7,278 nt of DNA from Methanosarcinaceae archaeon (GCA_017613335.1 JAGAEB010000164.1:1-7278); one strand, 5' to 3'; shown: positions 1-5,683, counted from the first letter of the stretch. Notes: generated by a model not told the origin, from the sequence alone. Made by a program: numbers and translations.

Positions 1-89
1 CAACTTTCATCAGCCTTTCAGCAATTCATCAACTTTCATCAGCCTTTCAACAATCTTCAGCAATTCATCAACTTTCATCAACCTTTACA
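1..89. repeat. Short direct repeats upstream of glyA
   Basis: A 20-base unit beginning CAACTTTCATCAGCC occurs at 1-20 and again identically at 30-49. A diverged third copy is at 69-89. The linker GCAATTCAT is repeated at 21-29 and 60-68, with a 10-base insertion (50-59) in the second linker. The array starts at the very edge of the window, so it may extend further left. Its function is unknown; it forms part of the G-poor glyA leader. Confidence 0.75.
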
Positions 90-164
90 TTCACAATTCT
101 CAACGTCTTTTCGTTTCATCATCTGATCCGATCTTATCCAAACTTCAATTCAAAGGAAGATATC
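1..164 (+). promoter_or_regulatory. G-depleted glyA leader with ribosome binding site
   Basis: By hand count, positions 1-150 hold about 45 C and only about 8 G. The transcript would therefore be C/U/A-rich and almost unstructured, the composition typical of Rho-loading (rut) sites. A Shine-Dalgarno AAAGGAAG lies at 152-159, five bases before the glyA ATG, and fixes that start. I see no convincing -35/-10 pair and no folded riboswitch-like structure. If the region is transcribed, Rho-dependent attenuation is a possible but unproven role. Alternatively it is the end of a spacer with low-complexity repeats. Confidence 0.45.
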
Positions 165-1400
165 ATGTCCTATCTCGAAAAAATCGATCCGGAAATGGCA
201 GCCATTTTTGAAAATGAGCTGAAACGCCAGGAATCCCGTCTCAACCTCATCGCTTCTGAGAACTATGCCAGCCGCGCCGTCATGGAAGCCATGGGCAGCG
301 TCATGACCAACAAATACGCCGAAGGTTACTCAGGCAACCGTTACTACGGCGGCTGTGAATTCATGGATCAGGCTGAAGATCTGGCCATATCCCGCGCCAA
401 GGAACTCTTCGGCGCCGAACACGTCAACGTCCAGCTCCACTCAGGTTCCGGTTCCAACATGGCTGTCTATTACGCGACCATCAAGCCGGGAGACACCATC
501 CTCTCCATGAACCTCTCCGAAGGCGGCCACCTTTCCCACGGAAGCCCGGCCAGTGTCGTCGGTCAGCTCTACAACATCGTCCCGTACGGCGTCAACAGAG
601 AGACCGAATGCATCGACTACGATGAACTCGAAAAGCTCGCCAAAGAACACAAGCCGAAAATGATCGTCTGCGGCGCATCCGCCTATGCCAGGACGATCGA
701 CTTCAAGAGATTCAGAGAGATCGCCGACGATGTCGACGCCTATCTCCTTGCCGACATCGCCCACATCGCAGGTCTCGTCGTTGCCGGACAGCACCCGAGC
801 CCGGTCCCGTATGCCGATTTCGTTACCACCACCACGCACAAGACGCTCAGAGGCCCGAGAGGCGGTATGATCATGTGCCGTCAGGAATACGCCAAAGCCG
901 TCGACAAAGCCGTCTTCCCGGGATCGCAGGGGGGTCCGCTGATGAACAACATCGCCGCCAAAGCCGTCGCTTTCAAAGAAGCCATGTCCGACAAATTCAG
1001 ACAGGACCAGATCCGGACCGTGAAGAACGCGAAAGTCCTCGCAGAGACTCTCATGGCAGACGGCTGCCGTATCGTCTCCGGCGGAACCGACAACCACCTC
1101 ATGCTCATCGACCTGACAACGTTCAACACGACAGGAAAAGCCACGGAAGCAGCCTGCGCCAAAGCCGGCGTCGTCCTCAACATGAACACGATCCCGTACG
1201 ACAAACAGAAACCGTTCATTGCAAGCGGCATCCGTGTCGGAACACCGTCCGCAACGACCCGCGGCATGCGCGAAGAAGAAATGAAATTCATCGGCGATAC
1301 CATCACCCGCATCATCAGAAACGCAGACAACGATGCTGAACTCGCCGCCGTCAGAAAGGAAGTCGAAGCGCTCTGCGCCCGCTTCCCGGTCTACGGATAA
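165..1400 (+). CDS. glyA: Serine hydroxymethyltransferase
   Basis: Cytosolic PLP enzyme that interconverts serine + tetrahydrofolate and glycine + 5,10-methylene-THF, the main entry of one-carbon units. The 411-residue product has the usual bacterial length (about 410-420). Visible hallmarks are NLIASENY near residue 27, the GYSGNRYYGGCE substrate/cofactor segment near 54-65, HLSHGSP near 122, and the ADIAHIAGLV segment with D197 and H200 (pyridine-ring contacts). The TTTTHKTLRGPRGG motif places the Schiff-base lysine at K226, and GIRVGTPSATTRG near the C-terminus carries the carboxylate-binding Arg. All key residues appear intact. The start is set by AAAGGAAG five bases upstream. It is monocistronic by layout, since a strong terminator follows about 55 bases after the stop. 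Its reaction product is the substrate of FolD, encoded next. The identification is secure. Confidence 0.97.
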   Translation: MSYLEKIDPEMAAIFENELKRQESRLNLIASENYASRAVMEAMGSVMTNKYAEGYSGNRYYGGCEFMDQAEDLAISRAKELFGAEHVNVQLHSGSGSNMAVYYATIKPGDTILSMNLSEGGHLSHGSPASVVGQLYNIVPYGVNRETECIDYDELEKLAKEHKPKMIVCGASAYARTIDFKRFREIADDVDAYLLADIAHIAGLVVAGQHPSPVPYADFVTTTTHKTLRGPRGGMIMCRQEYAKAVDKAVFPGSQGGPLMNNIAAKAVAFKEAMSDKFRQDQIRTVKNAKVLAETLMADGCRIVSGGTDNHLMLIDLTTFNTTGKATEAACAKAGVVLNMNTIPYDKQKPFIASGIRVGTPSATTRGMREEEMKFIGDTITRIIRNADNDAELAAVRKEVEALCARFPVYG

Positions 1401-1455
1401 ACCCTGAAACGAACCGCTCCGGGATCCTTTCCGGACATACATGACCCGTTTCCCG

Positions 1456-1496
1456 AAAAACCGCCTCCGGTCACATGACCGAAGCGGTTTTTTTTT
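1456..1496 (+). terminator. Rho-independent terminator of glyA
   Basis: An A5 run (1456-1460) leads into stem CCGC (1461-1464) paired with GCGG (1484-1487) and an inner stem CGGTC/GACCG (1468-1472 with 1477-1481) closed by an ACAT loop. A run of nine T (1488-1496) follows. The A-run can pair with the first Ts, so it could also act weakly on the opposite strand. It separates glyA from folD transcription. Confidence 0.9.
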
Positions 1497-1514
1497 GGAA
1501 ATTTCCGTTTCCGG

Positions 1515-1606
1515 CACCCTCCGGGACGTCTGTCCGGCGACGGTACAGATGTCTGACCTGCGACAGGTACAGGTGTCTGACCGCTGACGGATACGGACGT
1601 CTGAAT
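1515..1606. repeat. Degenerate 23-24 nt tandem repeats before folD
   Basis: Four head-to-tail units share a core of the form G(A/G)(C/T)GTCTG, at about 1525-1532, 1548-1555, 1572-1579 and 1596-1603. The spacings are 23, 24 and 24 bases. Units two and three are the clearest (CGACGGTACAGATGTCTGACC and CGACAGGTACAGGTGTCTGACC, shown as consensus-like pairs). The spacing is close to two helical turns, which would suit a row of protein-binding sites. They fill the space between the glyA terminator and folD, where I see no convincing promoter. Function is unknown. Confidence 0.6.
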
Positions 1607-1626
1607 ACAGAAAATGACAATGATTT

Positions 1627-1636
1627 ATGGATGTGA
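1627..1636 (+). promoter_or_regulatory. Shine-Dalgarno that decides the folD start
   Basis: ATGGATGTGA matches the anti-SD complement AAGGAGGTGA at eight of ten positions. It ends five bases before the ATG at 1642. The upstream in-frame ATG at 1627 is itself part of this element and has no good ribosome site of its own. This favours 1642 as the true start. Confidence 0.6.
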
Positions 1637-1641
1637 AAAAA

Positions 1642-2499
1642 ATGACAACGATTATCGACGGAAAAGCCCTTGCGCAGAAAGTTGAATCAGAAGCTGCGGA
1701 AAAAGCCCGCGCTCTTCAGGCAAAAAACATTTTCCCGAAACTTGTGACCGTTCTTGTCGGCGAAGACCCGGCTTCCAAAATGTATGTCCGCATGAAGATC
1801 AAAGCCTGCGAGAGGATCGGCATCGAGGCGGAAGACAGATTCCTTCCGGAAACCGCTTCCGAAGAAGAAGTTCTCGCGCTTGTCAGAGAACTCAATGAAG
1901 ACCCGTCCGTCTCAGGCATTCTTGTCCAGCTCCCGCTCCCCAAACAGATCAACGCGCAGACCGTGATGAACGCCGTCGATCCGAAAAAGGATGCCGACGG
2001 TTTCCACCCGTTCAACATGGGAAACCTCATGATCGGCAACGAGGGACTCGTTCCGTGTACGCCCAAAGGCGTCATCCGCATGTTCGAGGAATACAACATC
2101 GATCTGACAGGCAAAGAAGCCGTCGTCATCGGCCGCAGCAACGACGTCGGAAAGCCGATGGTCGCTCTCCTCATCAACAGAGGCGCGACCGTCACCGTCT
2201 GCCACAGCCGGACAAAAGACCTCCGCGCCGCAACGCAGAAAGCCGACATCCTCGTCGTCGGCATCGGCAGGAAACACTTCATCAAAGAAGACATGGTCAA
2301 AGACGGCGCCGTCGTCATCGACGTCGGGATCACCAAAGATGAGACGGGCACCCACGGCGATGTCGACTTTGAGAACGTCTCCGGGAAGACTTCCTATATC
2401 ACGCCGGTCCCGGGCGGCGTCGGCCCGATGACGATCGCCGTGCTGATGAGCCAGGTCGTCCGCTGCGCGGAACTTCTCGCCGGCTGCGACAATGACTGA
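1642..2499 (+). CDS. folD: Bifunctional methylene-THF dehydrogenase / methenyl-THF cyclohydrolase
   Basis: Cytosolic enzyme that oxidises 5,10-methylene-THF with NAD(P)+ and hydrolyses the methenyl product to 10-formyl-THF, feeding purine and fMet-tRNA synthesis. The 285-residue product begins MTTIIDGKALA as in the family; starting at 1627 would add five residues. The catalytic domain has PASKMYVRMKIKACE with Tyr48 and Lys52 (equivalent to E. coli Tyr50/Lys54), GILVQLPLP and DADGFHPFN. The dinucleotide-binding domain has VVIGRSNDVGKPM around residues 161-173, and the C-terminal signature PVPGGVGPMT lies at 255-264. Asp in GRSNDVGKP is less usual than Ile, but the loop is intact. It lies downstream of glyA, whose product it uses, and is followed after 62 bases by the DHPS-like gene, probably in one transcript. 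Confidence 0.96.
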   Translation: MTTIIDGKALAQKVESEAAEKARALQAKNIFPKLVTVLVGEDPASKMYVRMKIKACERIGIEAEDRFLPETASEEEVLALVRELNEDPSVSGILVQLPLPKQINAQTVMNAVDPKKDADGFHPFNMGNLMIGNEGLVPCTPKGVIRMFEEYNIDLTGKEAVVIGRSNDVGKPMVALLINRGATVTVCHSRTKDLRAATQKADILVVGIGRKHFIKEDMVKDGAVVIDVGITKDETGTHGDVDFENVSGKTSYITPVPGGVGPMTIAVLMSQVVRCAELLAGCDND

Positions 2500-2561
2500 C
2501 TCTTTCAAAAGACAGAAAAGACCGGAGACCGGATCAGTCTTCAGATACAGGTCGTGACAGA

Positions 2562-3398
2562 ATGTATGAAACAGAGATATGCGGCTTAAAGATCGGTGAG
2601 CGTTTCCCGCCTCACATCATGGGCATTCTCAACCTCAGCCCGGAATCCTTTTTCGGCGGATCCGTCATAAAACCGGAAAACATCCTCGAAGCCGCCCGGA
2701 AAATGATCGACGAAGGCGCAGCGATGCTCGACATCGGCGCCCGTTCCACATCGCCGGCGGCGCCCGACATTCCGGTCTCCCTGGAGCGGGAAAGGCTTTT
2801 TTCAGCCCTCGACATCCTCGACGGAAACGTCGATGCCGTCATTTCCGTCGACACGATGTATTCGGAGATTGCCGAAGGCGCACTCAGAAGAGGCGCTCAC
2901 ATCATCAACGACCAATCAGGCCTCACCAATGATCCGGCCATGGCCGGCGTCATCGCCGACAATGATGCCGCCGTCGTTCTCATGGCAACGGAAAAGATCC
3001 GCGGCGATCCGCTCGGCATGGATGATGTCATTTCCGCCCTTTCCGGAAACATCGACTGTGCCGTCGGCCGCGGCATCGATCCCGGAAAGATCATCCTCGA
3101 TCCCGCCGTCGGCCGCTGGATCCCTGAAAAAACGCCGGCATATGATTTTGAAGTTCTCGACCGGTTCGAAGAACTCAGCATTTTCAATATGCCGCTCATG
3201 GTCGCCGTCTCCCGGAAATCCTTTATGGAATCCGTCACCGGAAAACCGGCCTCAGGAAGACTCAGCGCCACGCTTGCCGCAACAGCTGTCGCCGTCTACA
3301 AAGGCGGCCGGATCATCCGGACGCACGACCCGGCAGAAACGCTCGACGCCGCAGAAACGGCTTTTGCCCTGCGTTCCTTTTCGCGGAAAATGCCGTAA
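2562..3398 (+). CDS. Atypical dihydropteroate synthase-like pterin-binding protein
   Basis: A 278-residue TIM-barrel protein of the pterin-binding (DHPS) family. DHPS condenses a dihydropterin pyrophosphate with p-aminobenzoate. The conserved core is visible: IMGILN with Asn24, LDIG with Asp57, Thr63, ISVDT with Asp97, IIND with Asn116/Asp117, IILDP with Asp180, VSRKSF with Lys219, and RTHD with Arg253/His255. These align with E. coli Asn22, Asp56, Thr62, Asp96, Asn115, Asp185, Lys221, Arg255 and His257. Both substrate loops differ. Loop 1 reads LSPESFFGG instead of VTPDSFSDGG. Loop 2 reads DIGARSTSP instead of DIGGESTRP, so the usual Arg is Ser64. The glycine-rich DPGIGF segment is DPAVGRW. 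This divergence recalls archaeal DHPS-like proteins (recollection, not a search). It could be a real DHPS, a DHPS with another aryl substrate, or a pterin-binding paralogue. The start has only a weak ribosome site. The TOPRIM gene follows after 16 bases. Confidence 0.8.
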   Translation: MYETEICGLKIGERFPPHIMGILNLSPESFFGGSVIKPENILEAARKMIDEGAAMLDIGARSTSPAAPDIPVSLERERLFSALDILDGNVDAVISVDTMYSEIAEGALRRGAHIINDQSGLTNDPAMAGVIADNDAAVVLMATEKIRGDPLGMDDVISALSGNIDCAVGRGIDPGKIILDPAVGRWIPEKTPAYDFEVLDRFEELSIFNMPLMVAVSRKSFMESVTGKPASGRLSATLAATAVAVYKGGRIIRTHDPAETLDAAETAFALRSFSRKMP

Positions 3399-3414
3399 AT
3401 CTCCGGGGATCTTT

Positions 3415-3870
3415 ATGGAAGACAAAGACATTATCGAACAGATCGAGACCGTCCTTTCCGACATGAAGTCTTTTCTGGAAAACGGCAACATCCTCATCGT
3501 CGAAGGCCACAAGGACAAAGCAGCCTTAAAAACGCTCGGCGTGACCGCAAACGACAAAGAAGGATCCGATGAAAACATAAGACTCTGCGCCAATGTTCCC
3601 GCAGGCCCGTTCTGTGAAGCGATCGCCGAAGAAGTCAGAAAAGACCCGGAAAAAAAGATCGCGATCCTGACAGACTGGGACAGGCGCGGAAAGATCCGCG
3701 CAGACAGCCTGACATCTCAGTTTGACGACCTCGACACCCCTTATGATATGCAGTTCCGCCGCGATCTCATCCGCGCCGCCGGAAGATTTATCAAAGACGT
3801 TGAAAGCCTGGACACATTTCTGAGGCACCTGAAAGAAAGAGAAGAGGATCCGTCCGTTTCCGACGTATGA
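3415..3870 (+). CDS. Small stand-alone TOPRIM-domain protein
   Basis: A 151-residue soluble protein. ILIVEGHKDKAAL gives the TOPRIM motif with Glu30 and Asp34. IAILTDWDRRGK gives the metal-binding DxD, Asp87 and Asp89, followed by Gly92. TOPRIM folds act in primases, topoisomerases, RNase M5 and OLD nucleases. Here there is almost nothing beyond the fold, as in the small archaeal/bacterial primase-like group related to RNase M5 (family assignment from memory). A short N-terminal helix (1-24) precedes the fold and an acidic tail ends it. The start ATG follows GGGGAT at 3405-3410 and lies 16 bases after the DHPS-like stop, so the two are very likely co-transcribed. The frame is open further upstream, but that stretch overlaps the DHPS-like gene and is a shadow. 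Substrate is unknown: RNA processing or a nucleotide-transfer role are both possible. Confidence 0.8.
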   Translation: MEDKDIIEQIETVLSDMKSFLENGNILIVEGHKDKAALKTLGVTANDKEGSDENIRLCANVPAGPFCEAIAEEVRKDPEKKIAILTDWDRRGKIRADSLTSQFDDLDTPYDMQFRRDLIRAAGRFIKDVESLDTFLRHLKEREEDPSVSDV

Positions 3871-3873
3871 TTT

Positions 3874-3905
3874 TTTCGGGCAGACCTGCCTGAAATATAT
3901 TTCAG
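3874..3905 (+). terminator. Overlapping hairpin and palindrome at the convergent junction
   Basis: Arms 3874-3883 and 3886-3895 pair over ten positions (core GGCAG/CTGCC, one G-T wobble), starting four bases after the TOPRIM stop and followed by TATATTT. This is a plausible but U-poor terminator of the folate block. A second element, the perfect 16-base palindrome CTGAAATATATTTCAG (3890-3905), overlaps its 3' arm, so the two RNA structures exclude each other. The palindrome covers the stop codon of the opposing remnant ORF. It may instead be a regulator-binding site. Confidence 0.45.
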
Positions 3906-4018
3906 AGAAGCATTTCCGAAACCATAAAAACAACGGACTGACTTATCCGTTCCGCACCCTCTGCCGGGGTGAGCAGCAAAGACGTGCGGATTTCCGGAAA
4001 ATTTCCGTTGAAGATCAT
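3902..4018 (-). pseudogene. Copy A remnant of the larger membrane-protein gene
   Basis: A 38-codon frame starting MIFNGNFPEIRTSLL. It matches the N-terminus of the intact 221-residue protein (MIFNENFSKIRTSLL), then diverges and stops after FMVSEMLL. The similarity also holds at DNA level through about 45 bases (AGCAAAGACGTGCGGATTT on the + strand). It sits about 107 bases after the copy A small gene, the same order as in copy B. I read it as a truncated duplicate. It could still be translated as a short soluble peptide, since no internal stop interrupts it. Confidence 0.6.
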
Positions 4019-4125
4019 ATGTGACACCATCGGACAGTCTGTTTTCGGGAACTGTTCCGGGTCAATTTTTCTCATTCGTGTGAAGCCTGATTGATCTGTT
4101 TTTGATCATTCATAACAAAACAATA

Positions 4126-4281
4126 TCAAGTCAACATACTTTTTATGGCAAAAACAACAATCATATTTATGCATATGATCAAAAAACATGACACCGATAA
4201 AATCAGTCCTGCGACTGTCGGCAGGAACAATCTTAACATATCCATCACACACGATCCTGCTTTTTTCAGAACTTCACTCAT
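4126..4281 (-). CDS. Small hydrophobic membrane protein, copy A
   Basis: A 51-residue protein too short for usual gene callers. The N-terminus MSEVLKKAGSCVMDMLRLFL has two lysines, an Arg and an amphipathic look; residues about 23-46 form one long hydrophobic segment (VAGLILSVSCFLIICINMIV), and it ends in KSMLT. It aligns without gaps to the copies at 5099-5254 and 5516-5683: MS at 1-2, Lys7, CysVal at 11-12, Asp14, LeuArgLeuPhe at 16-19, Thr22 and Cys32 are common to all three. The Shine-Dalgarno GGGAGGGG stands six bases before the ATG. An in-frame TGA shortly upstream excludes a longer start. Predicted inner-membrane peptide with the N-terminus inside. Function is unknown; hydrophobic type I toxins or bacteriocin-like peptides have this size and shape, but no family match is claimed. 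Confidence 0.65.
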   Translation of the reverse strand: MSEVLKKAGSCVMDMLRLFLPTVAGLILSVSCFLIICINMIVVFAIKSMLT

Positions 4282-4360
4282 AATTATCCCCTCCCGGCCG
4301 GCAACAGCGATGACTCACTGTTCCGTTGATCTGTCATATCGCCTGCGTCCTCCAGAAACG
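4282..4360 (-). promoter_or_regulatory. Conserved leader of copy A small gene
   Basis: Read on the - strand, this holds GATCAACGGAACAGTGAGTC, then TTGCCGGCCGGGAGGGG (ribosome site) and ATAATT before the ATG. The same order occurs before copies B and C. Small indels shift the frame between copies and copy A carries an early in-frame stop, so the conservation looks regulatory rather than coding. An AT-only inverted repeat TTTTAATAATTAAAA (4393-4407) lies just upstream of it. Confidence 0.5.
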
Positions 4361-4408
4361 CTGGCAGACTCAGACGATATATCTCATACACATTTTAATA
4401 ATTAAAAC

Positions 4409-5074
4409 TCAAAACGGGTGCGCGCCGATTGCATGATATATAGATACTGCAAATATACACAAAGACGTCCAGAACATACTCCATGAAAATATACGAACAC
4501 TTAATATTGCTTTTTTGAGAACAAGGCAACAGATAAAATATGTTCCGAACAACGGAAGACAGATCGCTGCCAAAGGAAAAGCCATAGACAGAAATTCCGA
4601 CAGAACCAATTCTGACAGAGCTGATCCGACAAAAAAAACGCCGGTCACAGCAAGAAGAAATGAGGTTATCCTGTCAGGTATTCCTTTGCATTCACATAAT
4701 GCGGCATACGAATAAAATACAAGTATGAACAGTAACATGTGGATAAAAACGGTGTAAGGAGACATTGTGTATGATGATCTGCTCAGAATCTCCGCCAGCC
4801 GTTCACCAAAAAAATATGATACATAGCAACACGATGAAAAGCCGACGCTGTATATAAAAATCTCAGGTTTTGAACCATACTTGTGATATAATAAAATATA
4901 TATCACCAAACATATGAAAACAGAGGTCGGCAGCTCAATCATCGAGGTAAGTTCATCCTTTCCCATAATACACAGGCATATAAAAATATTCAGCCAGTAA
5001 GACTGAATCGCGCTATCTGCCAGGGCAATCAGCAAAGACGTGCGGATTTTTGAAAAATTTTCATTGAATATCAT
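4409..5074 (-). CDS. Multi-spanning membrane protein of unknown function
   Basis: A 221-residue, strongly hydrophobic protein that I do not recognise. Hydrophobic segments lie at about 14-37, 46-63, 71-89, 104-126, 136-158, 162-187 and 192-215, so six or seven membrane spans are likely. Charged loops include YHKYGSKPE (63-71), GERLAEILSRS (90-100) and CECKGIPDR (127-135). Eleven cysteines, including the pairs 82-83 and 182-183, are notable; no enzymatic or transporter motif stands out. The ATG lies 24 bases after the stop of the copy B small gene, so the two form an operon; the ribosome site is weak (GGTGTGATATT). Codons such as ATA, TAT and TTT are far commoner than in the folate genes, suggesting transfer. 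It is the only intact member of three copies. A partner, immunity or export role for the small protein is inference only. Confidence 0.75.
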   Translation of the reverse strand: MIFNENFSKIRTSLLIALADSAIQSYWLNIFICLCIMGKDELTSMIELPTSVFICLVIYILLYHKYGSKPEIFIYSVGFSSCCYVSYFFGERLAEILSRSSYTMSPYTVFIHMLLFILVFYSYAALCECKGIPDRITSFLLAVTGVFFVGSALSELVLSEFLSMAFPLAAICLPLFGTYFICCLVLKKAILSVRIFSWSMFWTSLCIFAVSIYHAIGAHPF

Positions 5075-5098
5075 AATATCACACCGCCGACAGTCAGC

Positions 5099-5254
5099 TC
5101 AGACCCACAAAATTATACTCCACGCGACAATAAATATGATCACACACACAATGATTGTGCATGTTGTATATGCTACACAAAAAAATATCGTCGTCAGGAA
5201 CAATCTTAACAGATCTGTCACACATGATCCGATTTTCTTCAGTCCTATGCTCAT
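5099..5254 (-). CDS. Small hydrophobic membrane protein, copy B
   Basis: A 51-residue protein, the same length as copy A. The N-terminus MSIGLKKIGSCVTDLLRLFL is followed by a hydrophobic stretch from about 21 to the end (TTIFFCVAYTTCTIIVCVII and onward), ending in WSIILWV with no charged tail. Cys11 and Cys32 of the family are present, plus Cys26 and Cys37. The ribosome site GGGAGG is six bases before the ATG. The frame is open 22 codons further upstream, but the alignment of all three copies and the ribosome site place the start here. It is the only copy directly coupled to an intact 221-residue partner gene, 24 bases downstream. The C-terminus diverges from A and C, and the spacer to the next gene is shorter than in them, as if a deletion joined the two genes. 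Confidence 0.7.
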   Translation of the reverse strand: MSIGLKKIGSCVTDLLRLFLTTIFFCVAYTTCTIIVCVIIFIVAWSIILWV

Positions 5255-5330
5255 AATTATCCTCCCGGGTCGGCAACAACGATGACTGACTGTTCTGCTG
5301 ATCCGGCATATCACCCGCATATTTCCGAAA
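5255..5330 (-). promoter_or_regulatory. Conserved leader of copy B small gene
   Basis: On the - strand the leader runs from TTTCGGAAATATGCGGG through ATATGCCGGATCAGCAG and CAGTCAGTCATCG to CCCGGGAGGATAATTATG. It is close to base-identical with the copy C leader apart from single-base indels. It contains two ATGs (MRVICRISR... in frame with the small gene, MPDQQ... in another frame) that could be translated upstream. No promoter of good quality is visible directly before it, so read-through from copy C is likely. Confidence 0.5.
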
Positions 5331-5339
5331 TTCCGGTTG

Positions 5340-5437
5340 CCGTGATCATCCTCTCTGCCGGCATCAGCGCCGCCTGCCTGTTCTGCTCATCTTCATATCG
5401 TTTTTAAGGAACAGCTGTACTTTCCGTTGAAAATATA
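5340..5437 (-). pseudogene. Copy C decayed remnant of the larger membrane-protein gene
   Basis: The + strand stretch TTCCGTTGAAAATATAAGTGA (5422 onward, shown in part) corresponds to TTCCGTTGAAGATCATATG at the copy A remnant start. Here the start codon is lost. Similarity resumes around CTCTCTGCCGGCAT, matching CCCTCTGCCGGGGT of copy A. No open frame of the family survives. It lies between the copy C small gene and the copy B leader, exactly where the second gene of the cassette is expected. Confidence 0.45.
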
Positions 5438-5515
5438 AGTGACACCGCATGCCTGTCTGTATTCAGGAACTGCTCCGGCCAGGGTCTTTCCGGAAAAATA
5501 ATATACAAACACATG

Positions 5516-5683
5516 TTAATTAAAACGTTCAAAAAATGATATATATATTACTGCAATAACAATCAATATTATATATGCGGTGATTGCGCATAGTATATAC
5601 ACCGCACAAAAAAATATTGTCTTCATGAACAATCTTAACAGATCTGTCACACATGGTCTGATTTTATCCGGTATTGCGCTCAT
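5516..5683 (-). CDS. Small hydrophobic membrane protein, copy C
   Basis: A 55-residue protein. The N-terminus MSAIPDKIRPCVTDLLRLFM leads into a hydrophobic segment of about residues 22-50 (TIFFCAVYILCAITAYIILI and onward), ending in the charged tail FERFN. The family positions Cys11, Cys32, Asp14 and LeuArgLeuPhe (16-19) are kept. The ribosome site GGAAGG lies six bases before the ATG, with the same ATAATT spacer as copies A and B. The frame is open nine codons upstream, but the ribosome site and alignment fix the start. It is the first small gene after the promoter candidate at 5812-5841. Single membrane span with the N-terminus inside is predicted; function unknown. Confidence 0.65.
   Translation of the reverse strand: MSAIPDKIRPCVTDLLRLFMKTIFFCAVYILCAITAYIILIVIAVIYISFFERFN

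Noticed and set aside
1..89. CRISPR-like array
   Set aside because: The 20-base repeats are separated by linkers that are themselves repeated and only 9-19 bases long, so these are not spacers.
441..1517. Long - strand open frame (358 codons) across glyA
   Set aside because: It is antisense to a secure serine hydroxymethyltransferase gene, has no domain, and its composition reflects the opposite strand's codon use.
1912..2508. - strand open frame of 198 codons over folD
   Set aside because: Antisense shadow of folD; low-complexity DDD/VVV-rich translation typical of the complementary strand of GC-biased codons.
2518..2541. Small hairpin between folD and the DHPS-like gene
   Set aside because: A four-base CCGG stem with weak flanking pairs and no T-run; probably a chance 7-base duplication (GACCGGA twice).
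2833..3414. Upstream extension of the TOPRIM frame
   Set aside because: The frame is open but overlaps the DHPS-like gene, its translation is Ser/Pro/Arg-rich without domain, and a better ATG with ribosome site exists at 3415.
4145..4405. + strand frame of 86 codons
   Set aside because: It lies antisense to the copy A small gene and its leader; no ribosome site fits and the paralogue evidence supports the - strand.
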